Part shown: positions 15,090 to 24,982 of the stretch, piece by piece | How the letters are laid out: every line of letters begins with the position of its first letter | How positions within the stretch are numbered: the stretch's first letter is position 1 | Assembly: GCF_015074785.1 (NCBI RefSeq) | Contig: NZ_CP042464.1 | Span: 1,054,001 to 1,118,000, forward strand | Source: Segatella copri | Lineage (GTDB): Bacteria; Bacteroidota; Bacteroidia; Bacteroidales; Bacteroidaceae | Direction: 5' to 3' | DNA length: 64,000 nt | The notes under the pieces: generated by a model | The model's input: only the letters and a program-made list of their open reading frames with translations | The model's database searches: none | What the model was told of the DNA's origin: nothing | Program-made: the position numbers and the translations under genes

Positions 15090-15941
15090 ATGTTACGAAT
15101 AGCAGTACAAAGCAAGGGTCGTCTTTTCGACGACACCATGAATCTCTTAGCAGAGGCTGACATCAAAGTAAGCGCCTCTAAACGCACCCTCCTGGTGCAG
15201 TCAAGCAACTTTCCTCTCGAGGTTCTCTACCTTCGTGATGATGATATTCCTCAGAGCGTAGCCTCTGGTGTGGCAGATATCGGAATCGTGGGCGAGAACG
15301 AGTTTGTAGAGCGTGGAGAGAATGCGCAGATTATCGACCGTCTGGGTTTCAGCAAGTGCCGCCTGAGCCTCGCCATTCCTAAGAAGATTGATTATCCGGG
15401 ATTGGAATGGTTCAACGGCAGGAAGATTGCTACTTCTTACCCTAACATCCTGCGCAAGTTTATGAAGAAGAATAATATCAATGCCGACATCCATGTCATT
15501 ACGGGTTCTGTAGAAATCAGTCCGGGCATCGGTTTGGCTGACGGTATTTTCGATATTGTAAGTTCAGGTTCTACTCTGGTCAGCAACAATCTTGCTGAGG
15601 TTGAGGTGGTGATGAAGAGCGAGGCTCTGCTCATCGGCAACTGGAACATGGACGAGGAGAAGCATGAGATTCTGAACGAGATGCTGTTCCGCTTCGAGGC
15701 TGTACGTTCTGCACAGGACAAGAAGTACGTGATGATGAATGCTCCTAAGGCAAAGGTTCAGGAGATTACAGAAGTATTGCCAGGCATCAAGAGTCCTACG
15801 ATTATCCCATTGGCTGATGAGGAATGGTGCTCTATCCACACCGTGCTCGATGAGAAGCGTTTCTGGGAAATCATAGGCAAGCTGAAGGAACTCGGTGCAC
15901 AGGGCATCCTGGTAACACCAATCGAAAAGATGATATTGTAA
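15090..15941 (+). CDS. hisG: ATP phosphoribosyltransferase (long form)
   Basis: HisG joins ATP and PRPP in the first step of histidine synthesis. The start at 15090 (MLRIAVQSKGRLFDDTMNLL) is 28 nt after a promoter; the open frame continues upstream but is non-homologous. 283 residues include the catalytic domain (DIGIVGENEF, and the PRPP loop ISPGIGLADGIFDIVSSGST) and the C-terminal regulatory domain, so it is the long form and should be feedback-inhibited by histidine without HisZ. Confidence 0.96.
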   Translation: MLRIAVQSKGRLFDDTMNLLAEADIKVSASKRTLLVQSSNFPLEVLYLRDDDIPQSVASGVADIGIVGENEFVERGENAQIIDRLGFSKCRLSLAIPKKIDYPGLEWFNGRKIATSYPNILRKFMKKNNINADIHVITGSVEISPGIGLADGIFDIVSSGSTLVSNNLAEVEVVMKSEALLIGNWNMDEEKHEILNEMLFRFEAVRSAQDKKYVMMNAPKAKVQEITEVLPGIKSPTIIPLADEEWCSIHTVLDEKRFWEIIGKLKELGAQGILVTPIEKMIL

Positions 15942-15952
15942 TAATGTGTAGC

Positions 15953-16027
15953 GTTTAATGTGTAATGTTTATTTAGAGACATTATGCGTTAAAAACTAAA
16001 CATTAAACATTAATAATTAAACATTAA
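15953..16027. repeat. Inverted repeat of TTTAATGTT units between hisG and hisD
   Basis: GTTTAATGTGTAATGTTTA on the left faces AAACATTAAACATTAATAATTAAACATTAAT on the right (given here as two short blocks, AAACATTAAACATTAAT and AATTAAACATTAAT). It sits inside the his operon, so it is more likely an mRNA structural element or mobile repeat than a full terminator. Confidence 0.55.
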
Positions 16028-16035
16028 TAAAAGGA

Positions 16036-17322
16036 ATGAAGGTAATAAAGTATCCTGCAAAGGAGGAATGGAGCGAGATTGTAAAACGCCCACACCTGGA
16101 TGTTTCGCAGCTGAATGCGACCGTACAAGGTGTACTCGACGATGTGAAAAACCATGGCGACGAAGCCGTGAAGCGTTACGAGGAGAAGTTTGATCATGCC
16201 CATCTCGATTCTTTGGCTGTGACTGAAGCTGAAATCGAAGAGGCAGAGAAATTGGTTTCTCAAGAACTGAAAGACGCTTTGCACCTCGCCCATCATAACA
16301 TTGCCGCATTCCATCATAGCCAGAAGTTTGATGGTGTAAAGGTTGAAACTTGCCCTGGAGTAACCTGCTGGCAGAAGAGTGTGGCTATAGAGAAGGTGGG
16401 ATTGTATATCCCGGGAGGTACTGCTCCTCTCTTTAGCACCGTTCTGATGCTAGCTACTCCTGCCAAGATTGCGGGATGTAAAGAAATAGTACTGTGTACT
16501 CCTCCTAATAAAGAGGGCAAGGTGAACCCGGCTATCCTCATGGCGGCAAAGATTGCGGGCGTAAGCAAGATCTTTAAGGCGGGTGGCGTTCAGGCTATCG
16601 GAGCCATGGCTTACGGTACGGAGAGCGTGCCTAAGGTTTATAAGATTTTCGGTCCGGGCAACCAGTTTGTCATGGCTGCCAAGCAGCAGGTTTCCCTGCA
16701 CGATGTGGCTATAGACATGCCTGCCGGTCCGTCTGAAGTTTGTCTTATTGCCGACGAAACAGCCAACCCTGTGTTTGCTGCTGCCGACCTGTTGTCGCAG
16801 GCTGAACATGGTTTCGATTCTCAGGTTTTCTTCATTACTACATCTGAAAAGGTGTTGGATGCTGTAAAGAATGAAGTTGAAGTACAGCTTGAACGTTTAC
16901 CACGTAAGGAGATGGCACAGACCTCGTTAGACAACTCTAAGTTTATCCTCGTAAAGACCGAAGAGGAGGCAATCGACCTCTGCAATACTTATGCGCCGGA
17001 GCATCTGATTATCGCCACAGCCGATTACGAGCAGCTGGCAGAAAAAGTTGTGAATGCAGGTAGTGTATTCCTCGGAAACTATGCGTGCGAAAGTGCAGGC
17101 GACTATGCAAGCGGTACGAACCATACCTTGCCAACCCATGGTTATGCTTTGGCTTACAACGGAGTGAATCTGGACAGTTATAATCGCAAAATCACCTTCC
17201 AGCATCTTACAGAAGAAGGTATTCGTAACATTGGAAATGCTGTAGTGACCATGGCGGAAAATGAGCAATTGGAAGCTCATGCCAATGCGATGAGACTGAG
17301 AGTGAACAGTTTGAAACAATAG
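16036..17322 (+). CDS. hisD: Histidinol dehydrogenase
   Basis: HisD oxidises L-histidinol to L-histidine in two NAD-dependent steps. 428 residues, normal length, with the conserved blocks EKVGLYIPGGTAPLFSTVLM, FGPGNQFVMAAKQQV, DMPAGPSEV and the zinc/catalytic region AEHGFDSQ, APEHL, GTNHTLPT. It follows hisG after a repeat-containing spacer of 94 nt and precedes hisC by 50 nt. Confidence 0.97.
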   Translation: MKVIKYPAKEEWSEIVKRPHLDVSQLNATVQGVLDDVKNHGDEAVKRYEEKFDHAHLDSLAVTEAEIEEAEKLVSQELKDALHLAHHNIAAFHHSQKFDGVKVETCPGVTCWQKSVAIEKVGLYIPGGTAPLFSTVLMLATPAKIAGCKEIVLCTPPNKEGKVNPAILMAAKIAGVSKIFKAGGVQAIGAMAYGTESVPKVYKIFGPGNQFVMAAKQQVSLHDVAIDMPAGPSEVCLIADETANPVFAAADLLSQAEHGFDSQVFFITTSEKVLDAVKNEVEVQLERLPRKEMAQTSLDNSKFILVKTEEEAIDLCNTYAPEHLIIATADYEQLAEKVVNAGSVFLGNYACESAGDYASGTNHTLPTHGYALAYNGVNLDSYNRKITFQHLTEEGIRNIGNAVVTMAENEQLEAHANAMRLRVNSLKQ

Positions 17323-17372
17323 GGTGAAACGGGAAGTTGTAAAGATACTTCTTAATAGCTTTTGAAAGAAAA

Positions 17373-18407
17373 ATGAAAGAATTGAAAGATTTGTGCCGAG
17401 AGAACATCTGGAATCTGGCACCTTACAGTTGCGCCCGTACGGAGTTTGCAGGCAGAAATGCCCGCGTCTTCCTCGACGCCAACGAAAATCCATATAATGA
17501 CCCTTACAATCGCTATCCTGATCCGCTGCAGGTTGAACTGAAGAAGCAGATCAGCAAGATTAAGGGTGTGGCTGAAGAGAAAATCTTCCTGGGCAACGGT
17601 TCCGACGAGGCCATCGATTTGGTTTACCGTGTATTCTGCCGCCCGGGCAAGGATAATGTAGTAGCGATTGCACCTACTTACGGAATGTATGAAGTATGCG
17701 CAGACATCAACGATGTGGAGTATCGCTCTGTGCTGCTCGATGAAAACTATCAGATTTCTGCCGGAAAACTCCTGGCAGCCTGCGATGAACAGACAAAGGT
17801 TATCTGGATCTGCAGTCCGAACAATCCTACGGGCAATCACATCAACCGCGAGGCAATCGTAGAGGTGTTGCAGAAATTCCAGGGTATTGTCATCATCGAC
17901 GAAGCCTACAGCGATTTCTCTTCGGAGCGCACATTCCGCAGCGTACTCGACAGATTTCCCAACATGATTGTGCTCAACACCATGAGTAAGGCATGGGGCT
18001 GTGCAGCCCTCCGTTTGGGAATGGCTTTTGCGAGCAAGGAGATTGTTGACATATTCAATAAGGTGAAATATCCTTATAACGTCAATCTGCTTACTCAGGA
18101 GCATGCGCTGGAAGTGATGAAGAATCCGCTGAAGGTTGACGAATGGGTGAAGAACATCCTGCAGGAGCGTTCTAAGGTAATGGCTGCATTCCTGGATCTG
18201 CCTATCTGCGAGAAGGTTTATCCTACTGATGCAAACTTCTTCCTGGCTAAAATGACCGACGCCAACGCCATCTATAATTATCTGGTGGCACAAGGCATTA
18301 TCGTAAGAAACCGCAATAAGGTTCAGTTGTGCGGCAACTGTCTGAGAATTACGATAGGAAACAAGAGCGAGAATGCTGAATTACTCGGTGCTTTGAGACA
18401 GTACTAA
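17373..18407 (+). CDS. hisC: Histidinol-phosphate aminotransferase
   Basis: HisC transfers the amino group from glutamate to imidazole acetol-phosphate. 344 residues with fold-type I PLP features: the N-terminal [33 protein letters not shown], and the PLP lysine in [14 protein letters not shown]. The C-terminal arginine lies in CLRITIG. It is the last gene of this cluster; hisB does not follow, and a strong terminator does. Confidence 0.96.
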   Translation: MKELKDLCRENIWNLAPYSCARTEFAGRNARVFLDANENPYNDPYNRYPDPLQVELKKQISKIKGVAEEKIFLGNGSDEAIDLVYRVFCRPGKDNVVAIAPTYGMYEVCADINDVEYRSVLLDENYQISAGKLLAACDEQTKVIWICSPNNPTGNHINREAIVEVLQKFQGIVIIDEAYSDFSSERTFRSVLDRFPNMIVLNTMSKAWGCAALRLGMAFASKEIVDIFNKVKYPYNVNLLTQEHALEVMKNPLKVDEWVKNILQERSKVMAAFLDLPICEKVYPTDANFFLAKMTDANAIYNYLVAQGIIVRNRNKVQLCGNCLRITIGNKSENAELLGALRQY

Positions 18408-18440
18408 ATTATTTTGGGAAAGTTCAGTATATAATATGAA

Positions 18441-18478
18441 AGAGGGTGAGTCATAAATATATGATTCACCCTCTTTTT
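18441..18478 (+). terminator. Rho-independent terminator of the his cluster
   Basis: AGAGGGTGAGTCAT pairs with ATGATTCACCCTCT (one mismatch) and is followed by TTTTT. It lies between the convergent hisC and ygiQ and could serve both, though the T-run favours the plus strand. Confidence 0.9.
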
Positions 18479-18483
18479 AGCAT

Positions 18484-20790
18484 TTATCTTCTTCTGCCTC
18501 TACCTTCATTTCTTCCTTGATTTCCACGACCGCCGCGTTCGTTCTTATCCCCGCTGTTGTAGCGGTTCTTGCGGTTATGGTTGTCGTTGTCGAAATTAGG
18601 GTTGAAACTCTTTTTCTTCTTGTCCTTGAAGAAGCCGGCACCCTGGTCTTTCTGATTTCTCAGCTCGGCTCTCGCCGCTGCTACGGCATCACGGATGTTG
18701 GCATTCGAAGGCTTACCTGATTTTAGAGATTTTCCGTTATTCAGATATTTCTCCTCATCATAGCAACCCACATTGCCATATCCCTTTGGGGCAAAGCGGT
18801 CAGAAGCATTTCTGCCACGGCTTTTTCCTGCATTCGGTTCAGAAGCATTTCTGCCAGCTCCACGCTTGCCTTTAGCACCTTTTCCTACACCTGGATTATC
18901 GTATGTAGAACCTATCGCCTTATCGTCATAATGCGTCTTCTTACCCTTGAAACTGCCACCCATGCTCTTCCTGTCGTAGAGTTTGTCGATGAGGTCGGCT
19001 CTGCCTATCCGGCGAAGTTCACTCTCGATGGCGCGGCGCTCTTCAGGCTTGTACCAGAAGAAGAACATGCGCTGGGCAAGCTTCTCTTTCTGAGTCTTGG
19101 CGCTGAAGACCGGCTCCAGGGTGTAAGGATCGTATCCCGTGTACCAGGTCTCGGTAGAAATGGTCATAGGAGTAGGGGTGAAATCCTGCACCTGCTCCAG
19201 ATGGAAATCCAGTCCCTTCGTAATGACGGCAAGTTCGGCCATGTCTTCTTCATGACAGCCCGGATGCGAACTGATGAAGTAAGGAATGATCTGCTGGTTC
19301 AGACCTTCTTCCTTGTTGATTTTGTCGAAGATGCGCTTGAACTCGTAGAAGAGGTCGAACGATGGCTTGCGCATGAACTTCAAGACCTCCGGACTCGTAT
19401 GTTCAGGAGCCACCTTCAGTCGGCCGCTCACGTGCTTGGTAATCAGTTCGCGCGTGTATTCTCTAGCCGCCTGATTCACCTTTTCGTCCTTGCTCTTATG
19501 CAGCAGAAGGTCGTAACGCACACCACTACCAATGAAGCTCTTCTTGATTCCCGGCAAAGCATCTACAGCATGATAAATCTCCAGAAGCTTGCTGTGGTCG
19601 GTATTGAGGTTCGGACAAATCTGAGGGTTTACACACGACGGACGCTTACACACTTCGCAGGCTTTCTGATTCTTGCCGTGCATTCCGTACATGTTGGCAG
19701 AAGGACCGCCCAAATCGCTCAGATAGCCCTTGAAATCAGGCATCTGGATGATTTTCTTCACCTCCTTCAGAATGCTCTCCTTGCTGCGGCAAACCACGAA
19801 TTTACCCTGATGGGCAGAAATGGTGCAGAAAGAACAGCCGCCGAAACAGCCACGATGAAGGTTCACGGAGAACTTGATCATCTCGTAGGCTGGAATGGTC
19901 TTGCCCTTGTATTTAGGATGAGGCAAACGCGTATAAGGCAGGTCGAAAGCCGCATCCAGTTCCGCGGTAGTCATCAGCGGGAAAGGCGGATTTACCACTA
20001 CATATTTGCCGTCAACTTCCTGAATCATGCGCTGAGCATGCATCTTGTTGGCTTCTTCCTCCAGATGGCGCACGTTCTCAGCCTGTCCCTTCTTGTTGTG
20101 GAGACATTCTTCGTGGCTGTGGAGGATGATGTCATCGTCCTTGAAACCGCCCGGAATCTCATTCTCCTTGCAGTAGAATGCCACCTGCGGCATTTCGTGG
20201 ATCTGGCTAAGCGTCTTGCCTTCTGCAAAGGCATTGGCCAGTTCAACGATAGAACGTTCGCCCATTCCGTAGAGAATGAGGTCGGCGCCCGAATCGCAGA
20301 GAATGCACTTGCGGAGCTCGTCTTTCCAATAGTCGTAGTGGCTGATGCGGCGCAACGAAGCCTCAATACCGCCTAGTGCTACAGGTACGTCGGGAAAGAG
20401 TTTCTTCAGTATCTGCGTATAGACGATAGATGGATAGTCGGGGCGCATGTCGTGGCGGGAGTCGGGACTGAAAGCGTCCTCGCTACGCATGCGGCGGTTG
20501 GCCGTGTAGCGGTTCACCATCGAGTCCATGGCGCCCGGAGAAACACCAAAGAAGAGGCGAGGACGACCGAGTTTCTTGAAGTCTCGGAAATCGCCGTGCC
20601 AGTCGGGCTGGGGAACGATGGCTACCCGATAGCCGTTGGCTTCCAGCATTCGTCCGAGGATGGCAGGACCGAAGGATGGGTGGTCAACGTAAGCATCTCC
20701 TGAAAAGAGGATGACGTCGAGTTCGTCCCATCCGCGCAACTCGCATTCTTTCTTGGTGGTAGGTAAGAAATCTGTTAACTTATAATCCAT
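18484..20790 (-). CDS. YgiQ-family radical SAM protein
   Basis: 768 residues. It has the N-terminal cobalamin-binding-like region of YgiQ proteins (LFSGDAYVDHPSFGPAILGR), a radical SAM core with the cluster cysteines C315-X3-C319-X2-C322 (RGCFGGCSFC), and a basic, Gly/Arg/Asn-rich low-complexity tail of about 140 residues (from ~630) that may bind RNA. The reaction of the family is not established. The 113-residue gene ends 10 nt upstream, forming an operon. Confidence 0.9.
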   Translation of the reverse strand: MDYKLTDFLPTTKKECELRGWDELDVILFSGDAYVDHPSFGPAILGRMLEANGYRVAIVPQPDWHGDFRDFKKLGRPRLFFGVSPGAMDSMVNRYTANRRMRSEDAFSPDSRHDMRPDYPSIVYTQILKKLFPDVPVALGGIEASLRRISHYDYWKDELRKCILCDSGADLILYGMGERSIVELANAFAEGKTLSQIHEMPQVAFYCKENEIPGGFKDDDIILHSHEECLHNKKGQAENVRHLEEEANKMHAQRMIQEVDGKYVVVNPPFPLMTTAELDAAFDLPYTRLPHPKYKGKTIPAYEMIKFSVNLHRGCFGGCSFCTISAHQGKFVVCRSKESILKEVKKIIQMPDFKGYLSDLGGPSANMYGMHGKNQKACEVCKRPSCVNPQICPNLNTDHSKLLEIYHAVDALPGIKKSFIGSGVRYDLLLHKSKDEKVNQAAREYTRELITKHVSGRLKVAPEHTSPEVLKFMRKPSFDLFYEFKRIFDKINKEEGLNQQIIPYFISSHPGCHEEDMAELAVITKGLDFHLEQVQDFTPTPMTISTETWYTGYDPYTLEPVFSAKTQKEKLAQRMFFFWYKPEERRAIESELRRIGRADLIDKLYDRKSMGGSFKGKKTHYDDKAIGSTYDNPGVGKGAKGKRGAGRNASEPNAGKSRGRNASDRFAPKGYGNVGCYDEEKYLNNGKSLKSGKPSNANIRDAVAAARAELRNQKDQGAGFFKDKKKKSFNPNFDNDNHNRKNRYNSGDKNERGGRGNQGRNEGRGRRR

Positions 20791-20800
20791 TCAATATTTT

Positions 20801-21142
20801 TTAATCATTTACTGCGTCTGGTTCTGCATCTGCTGCAGCCTCAGCCTGTTTCTTGTCTTTCCAGTCTACGTAGAGCAGAACGAGGTTGTGAAGACCGAGC
20901 GCCTTCATGTTCTGATTGTAGATGACGTCGAGACAGAGATCGAGCAACTCCTTATCCTTGATGTCGCTGCTCTCGAGGAGTGAACGCACATTAAGTTTCA
21001 GTTTATCGAGCACTTCCTCGTCGATAATGCCTGTGCTGTCTACGAGGTTGCGGAGTAACTGATACTTTTCGATGGTCTCTAAATGCTGGTCGCTCACTTC
21101 GATAGAGCGAGTGCCAGACTGGTTGGCTTGAATCTTATACAT
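20801..21142 (-). CDS. Conserved-looking small cytoplasmic protein, unknown
   Basis: 113 residues, mainly helical (LLRNLVDSTGIIDEEVLDKLKLNVRSLL), with an acidic Ala/Asp/Glu tail. No signal peptide or known motif. It lies 10 nt before ygiQ and 34 nt after the amidase-like gene, so it is probably part of a three-gene transcript. I do not recognise it. Confidence 0.7.
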   Translation of the reverse strand: MYKIQANQSGTRSIEVSDQHLETIEKYQLLRNLVDSTGIIDEEVLDKLKLNVRSLLESSDIKDKELLDLCLDVIYNQNMKALGLHNLVLLYVDWKDKKQAEAAADAEPDAVND

Positions 21143-21176
21143 AAGCTTAAAATTTTTTATCTGTTTTACTTAGAAT

Positions 21177-23864
21177 TTAATCTGTCAGAAATTTAAGAAT
21201 GCCGAGCAACACGCTGGTGCGGGTTCTTTCGTCGATGATGCATTCCAGCGGGAATCCCATGACGAAGCTGCGGTAAGTAGTGCTCTTGTAGGCAACCGCC
21301 GCACTCGTTCCCGTATCGTATTGCATCGCCGTGAAGGCGTAATTGCCAACCGGTTTCAATATCTCGGGATGGGTTGCCGCATAATGCTGGGCATTCAACT
21401 CGTTATAATAGCTGAACTGCAGACCTAAACCCTTGACGTTAGGCGAAGTGCAGACAATACTGTCTCGTTCTGTTACGGTTGAATCTTCGGGATTGATGTC
21501 CCTGGTGATGGCCGTAGAACCTGTAGGCTCATAGCTGAGTTTCAGAATATCGCTCAGAAACGCCTGTTCCTCTTCAGTCTGCATGTCGCTTCCGGTGTAA
21601 GAACCGCTTATCAGGATTCTGCCGCCTTGGCTGGCGTATTGCCTGATGCTGTTCTGCAGGGCAGGCGTGAACGACTTGAAGAAGGCGTGAGTATAGCCGT
21701 CATGGCGCTCCAGTCCGTTGATGAGGTCAACTGCCTGATAGTTCTTCATCTGAACCCTGCCGCTGGCGATGACTTCGCTCGAACAGCTGGAAATATTATA
21801 TTTGCCCGAAGCCGCAATACTTGTAGCGTGCGCCTGAACGTAGTTGAAGTCGTTGCCTGCCACAAACTTGCCAATCATTTCGTTGCCGCTGAAACCGAGT
21901 CCGAAACTGGTTTCGTTGCCCATTCTGCTTCTGTCGAACACCTGCTGCTTGCCGCTCCATCCCGCCGTCAGTCCGTAGCTTACGCCCGGATCCTGATTGA
22001 GGTCGAATCCCTGCCTTTCCTCATCATCCACGACCTGCGGAGAGGCTAGGCGATGGAAATTGTTTACGATGAGCACAGACTTGCTGGCAGCAGGATTATA
22101 GAGCACAGAGAGGGTTTCGGTGGTGAAACTTTCTCCTCCTGCATTAACCGCAGCCACCTTAAAATGATATAGTTTGCCCGGTTCCAGCTGCATCTGGCAG
22201 CGGGTGGTGTTCACGATGGTTCCGTTGTCAAAACCGCCTTGTCCCTCAGCCTTATAAATAATGTAAGAAGTAGGGCGGGCAGATGGTTCCGTCTTGTCCA
22301 GCTGGGCAGTCCAGGAGAGTAGGGCAACACCTTGGTTCTGCGTAACGCTGAAGTTCTGCGGAGCCAGCGGCTGTACCACGTATCGGGTTCCATGATTGCT
22401 GTTTACGAAGCGCAGGATGGTTTTGTAGATGGAGCGTGCGATATAGAATTTTCCGAGCGGATCCTGAGCAATTCTCATGTCAGGGAAATTCTGATGCGAA
22501 AGCATTTCGAGAATAGCCGACGGAACTTCCGGCAGACGGGTTTCAGAATAGTTTCTGTCCCATAGGTAGCGTTTGCCGAATTCTCCGAACTGAGCCGTCA
22601 GATCCGTAACAAGATTATCGCGCAAAGCCCTGGCGAAATCCTTGGATGTGAATCTGGAGATTCCGCTGTTCAGTATTCCGTCGTTATAATCTGTGGTGCA
22701 GATGGCGAGGGCTCCAAAGGTAGATTTTCCGTCCCTATTGTAACCCGCATCACTATGAAGCGCCAGCGAGAGTTCTATAGGCACGTGCTTGCCCTTCCTG
22801 GCAGGCATGTAAACCGAACCGCCGCCCAGCCAGTTGGTCATCAGCGAACGGGTGTTGATGTCGTCGGCGTAATCATTTTCTCCCTTTCTGCCTCCATAAA
22901 CCTTATAAGGAGCACCAGCCCATTGGGCGTAGTATCTTGCTCCTTCCAGGCAACGGGGCAATCCGCTGGTGTAACCGCCACGCTCTATGTTTCCCATGCC
23001 GCCGCCAAAGCGGACAGCATCTGTAGTTACTACTCCACGGCGTGAAGCCTTGTTGGTGCAGACCACGCGGTTGAACTCGTTGCAGCCCTTGTCGAAATCG
23101 AAGGTGCCCAGGTAAACCCAGGTGCCTCCGCCCATGCGCTGGTTAACGGAAAACTCCGTGGCTTCGCCCTTGTGATAAACGATGTATTTTGCATCGCTCA
23201 CGCTCTTGGGTAGCGACTGGTAGCTTACGTAGACTGCGTATTTGCCGGCTTCCTTGAAACGGGGCTGGTAGCTTACCTGGCTGGTTTTCTTGCGCTTGGT
23301 AGCCTTCGCCTGTCTCACGGTTCCCATGCGGAACGGATTTTCCCCATCTTTCAGTCGGGAGCGGTTGGCAAAACCGACCGAATCGCAGTTTTTCCATCGC
23401 TTGCTCCCCTCCTTTTCGAAATAATAAACCGACTTGACAGCATCATCATTATCGATGACGATTTCGTTCGTCTGCCAGTCTCTTTCGCGGGGTGTGAAGA
23501 CGATGGCTCCCGCATTCTGGAGCATCGGGATGAGGTAGGGCACGACGATGGTTTGGGTAAAGAGATCTTCGTTTGTGCAAAACAGGTTAGGGCGTTGCCA
23601 TTTCCATACATCTCTGTCGGCATAATAATACCGTCCGTGCGAGGCCCATAACGAAAGATGCCTGTTCTGTAGTCCTGCCGTAACGAAATAAGGGCGGGAA
23701 ACATTAAACACCCATGGGTCGCCATCATAATCTATGCCTTGCCATGCGCCGCTGTTCGCCTCGTCGTAGATAGGAAAAAACGATTTGCCGTTAGCCTGAA
23801 GCGAAGCTCCAGCGGCTAACAGCAAACTGCTTATCAAACAATATGTTATGTTTTGGTGTTTCAC
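21177..23864 (-). CDS. Secreted Amidase_3-type protein with FN3 and golvesin-like domains (often annotated xanthan lyase)
   Basis: 895 residues with a signal peptide (LISSLLLAAGASLQANG). An N-acetylmuramoyl-L-alanine amidase-like catalytic region is split around an inserted golvesin/carbohydrate-binding-like module (about 190-290): zinc-ligand candidates are in ASHGRYYY, ALHSDAGYN and EMLSHQNF. A fibronectin type III-like domain (about 495-590) and a C-terminal alpha/beta domain (GRILISGSYTGSD) follow. Proteins of this layout are common in Bacteroidales and likely trim peptidoglycan; xanthan lyase activity is a database label I do not trust. Confidence 0.75.
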   Translation of the reverse strand: MKHQNITYCLISSLLLAAGASLQANGKSFFPIYDEANSGAWQGIDYDGDPWVFNVSRPYFVTAGLQNRHLSLWASHGRYYYADRDVWKWQRPNLFCTNEDLFTQTIVVPYLIPMLQNAGAIVFTPRERDWQTNEIVIDNDDAVKSVYYFEKEGSKRWKNCDSVGFANRSRLKDGENPFRMGTVRQAKATKRKKTSQVSYQPRFKEAGKYAVYVSYQSLPKSVSDAKYIVYHKGEATEFSVNQRMGGGTWVYLGTFDFDKGCNEFNRVVCTNKASRRGVVTTDAVRFGGGMGNIERGGYTSGLPRCLEGARYYAQWAGAPYKVYGGRKGENDYADDINTRSLMTNWLGGGSVYMPARKGKHVPIELSLALHSDAGYNRDGKSTFGALAICTTDYNDGILNSGISRFTSKDFARALRDNLVTDLTAQFGEFGKRYLWDRNYSETRLPEVPSAILEMLSHQNFPDMRIAQDPLGKFYIARSIYKTILRFVNSNHGTRYVVQPLAPQNFSVTQNQGVALLSWTAQLDKTEPSARPTSYIIYKAEGQGGFDNGTIVNTTRCQMQLEPGKLYHFKVAAVNAGGESFTTETLSVLYNPAASKSVLIVNNFHRLASPQVVDDEERQGFDLNQDPGVSYGLTAGWSGKQQVFDRSRMGNETSFGLGFSGNEMIGKFVAGNDFNYVQAHATSIAASGKYNISSCSSEVIASGRVQMKNYQAVDLINGLERHDGYTHAFFKSFTPALQNSIRQYASQGGRILISGSYTGSDMQTEEEQAFLSDILKLSYEPTGSTAITRDINPEDSTVTERDSIVCTSPNVKGLGLQFSYYNELNAQHYAATHPEILKPVGNYAFTAMQYDTGTSAAVAYKSTTYRSFVMGFPLECIIDERTRTSVLLGILKFLTD

Positions 23865-23915
23865 TTTACGAATACTCCTTCTTTAATAGCTGACTAAACC
23901 GTTATCTTCTAACGT

Positions 23916-24473
23916 TTAATCAATATTTCCGATTGTGAACTTCTCCGGTTTCTTTCCTTTGAAATCCTTGAAGTACAACTTGATTTCACGCATGTCTTTG
24001 TCAACATCTCCTGACGGGATAATCTGCCTGGTGCATTGGATGACCTTCTTCTCATAGTCAAGCCCATAGAGATGGATAGGCAGATGCGCCTTGAGGGCTA
24101 TGAAATAGAATCCCTTTTTCCATTCCGGGTTGAGCGAGCGGGTACCTTCGGGCGTAATGCACAGTCCGAAAGCCTTGCGCTTATCCGCTTCTGCAGCCAG
24201 ATTATCCGTCATGCTAGTATGTTTGCTTCTCCACACAGGAATACCTCCCATCTTTCTGAAGATAGGACCTAGCGGCCAGAAGAACCATTCCTTTTTCATG
24301 AGGAAATTACATTTGATTCCCTCAGCATGGGCAAAGAGCTGGCCCAGGATCAGGTCCCAGTTACTGGTGTGCGGAGCCATGCAGATAATATACTTTTCAG
24401 GAAGCTCCTGGGTGATGATTTTCTTATAGCCCAAGCGCTTATACAATATCCATTGACAAATTCCTTTTACCAT
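23916..24473 (-). CDS. PlsC-like 1-acyl-glycerol-3-phosphate acyltransferase
   Basis: 185 residues with the acyltransferase motifs H35-X4-D40 (APHTSNWD) and TPEGTRS at about 108-114. It is shorter than classical PlsC and belongs to the short cytosolic-face membrane-associated acyltransferases. It should acylate lysophosphatidate or a related lipid; the exact acceptor is inferred. It is 51 nt upstream of the amidase-like gene on the same strand. Confidence 0.88.
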   Translation of the reverse strand: MVKGICQWILYKRLGYKKIITQELPEKYIICMAPHTSNWDLILGQLFAHAEGIKCNFLMKKEWFFWPLGPIFRKMGGIPVWRSKHTSMTDNLAAEADKRKAFGLCITPEGTRSLNPEWKKGFYFIALKAHLPIHLYGLDYEKKVIQCTRQIIPSGDVDKDMREIKLYFKDFKGKKPEKFTIGNID

Positions 24474-24515
24474 ATATATAAATAGGTGTATTTTCTGATT
24501 CTGATGATAATAGGA

Positions 24516-24788
24516 TTATGCCAAGTTTGAAATCTGGTCGATGATTTCGCTCATCTGCTTGTTGAAGTCGCCTATGAGCTTTTTATAATATTCACCCTTC
24601 TTGATTCCCGGTTCCGGGTGAGACACGCGGCTGATGTAATCGCCGTTGATCATGACGATAGCTGAAAGAATGCCATCCACATCTTCCTGTGAAGGCTTAC
24701 CATTATACAAAGATGCAGCTACTGTTTCGGCGAAAAGTTCGCTTGTAATGTAGTTGATTGTGCGCTTTAAATCTCTTTTATTAGCCAT
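24516..24788 (-). CDS. Small helical protein, unknown function
   Basis: 90 residues starting MANKRDLKRTINYITSELF, all helix-like, no signal peptide. A minus-strand TATCTTTG box at 24830-24837 lies about 40 nt upstream, so it is the first gene of the leftward cluster of envelope genes. I do not recognise the family. Confidence 0.7.
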   Translation of the reverse strand: MANKRDLKRTINYITSELFAETVAASLYNGKPSQEDVDGILSAIVMINGDYISRVSHPEPGIKKGEYYKKLIGDFNKQMSEIIDQISNLA

Positions 24789-24829
24789 AATTCTTTTCTC
24801 CTAATTAATGAATAATTAAAAATATCGCT

Positions 24830-24837
24830 CAAAGATA
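24830..24837 (-). promoter_or_regulatory. -7 box (TATCTTTG) for the leftward cluster
   Basis: CAAAGATA on the plus strand is TATCTTTG on the minus strand, 42 nt before the 90-residue gene. The upstream TTTG is degenerate. Confidence 0.6.
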
Positions 24838-24931
24838 ATCATTTTCTTTGAAATAACATCATTTTTTGGGAAAAAATGTATCTATTAACGCATTTTTAGC
24901 ATTTTTCTTTCCGTATCTCGCAGAAAAGAGT

Positions 24932-24939
24932 TATTTTTG
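24932..24939 (+). promoter_or_regulatory. -7 box (TATTTTTG) for pfp
   Basis: TATTTTTG sits 43 nt before the pfp ATG and fits TAnnTTTG. The second box is weak (TTTC). Confidence 0.55.
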
Positions 24940-24982
24940 CAGATGTTTTTGAAGTTTCAACTAATTAAAATAAAAACGAATT

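Noticed and set aside
15953..16027. Reading the repeat between hisG and hisD as an operon terminator
   Set aside because: No T-run follows the stem and hisD-hisC have no promoter of their own.
18931..20376. A 481-codon open frame on the plus strand
   Set aside because: It is antisense to ygiQ, with low-complexity His/Arg/Leu content and no motif.
21177..23864. Xanthan lyase
   Set aside because: The label is common in databases, but the visible motifs are those of an Amidase_3-type enzyme; no polysaccharide lyase motif is seen.
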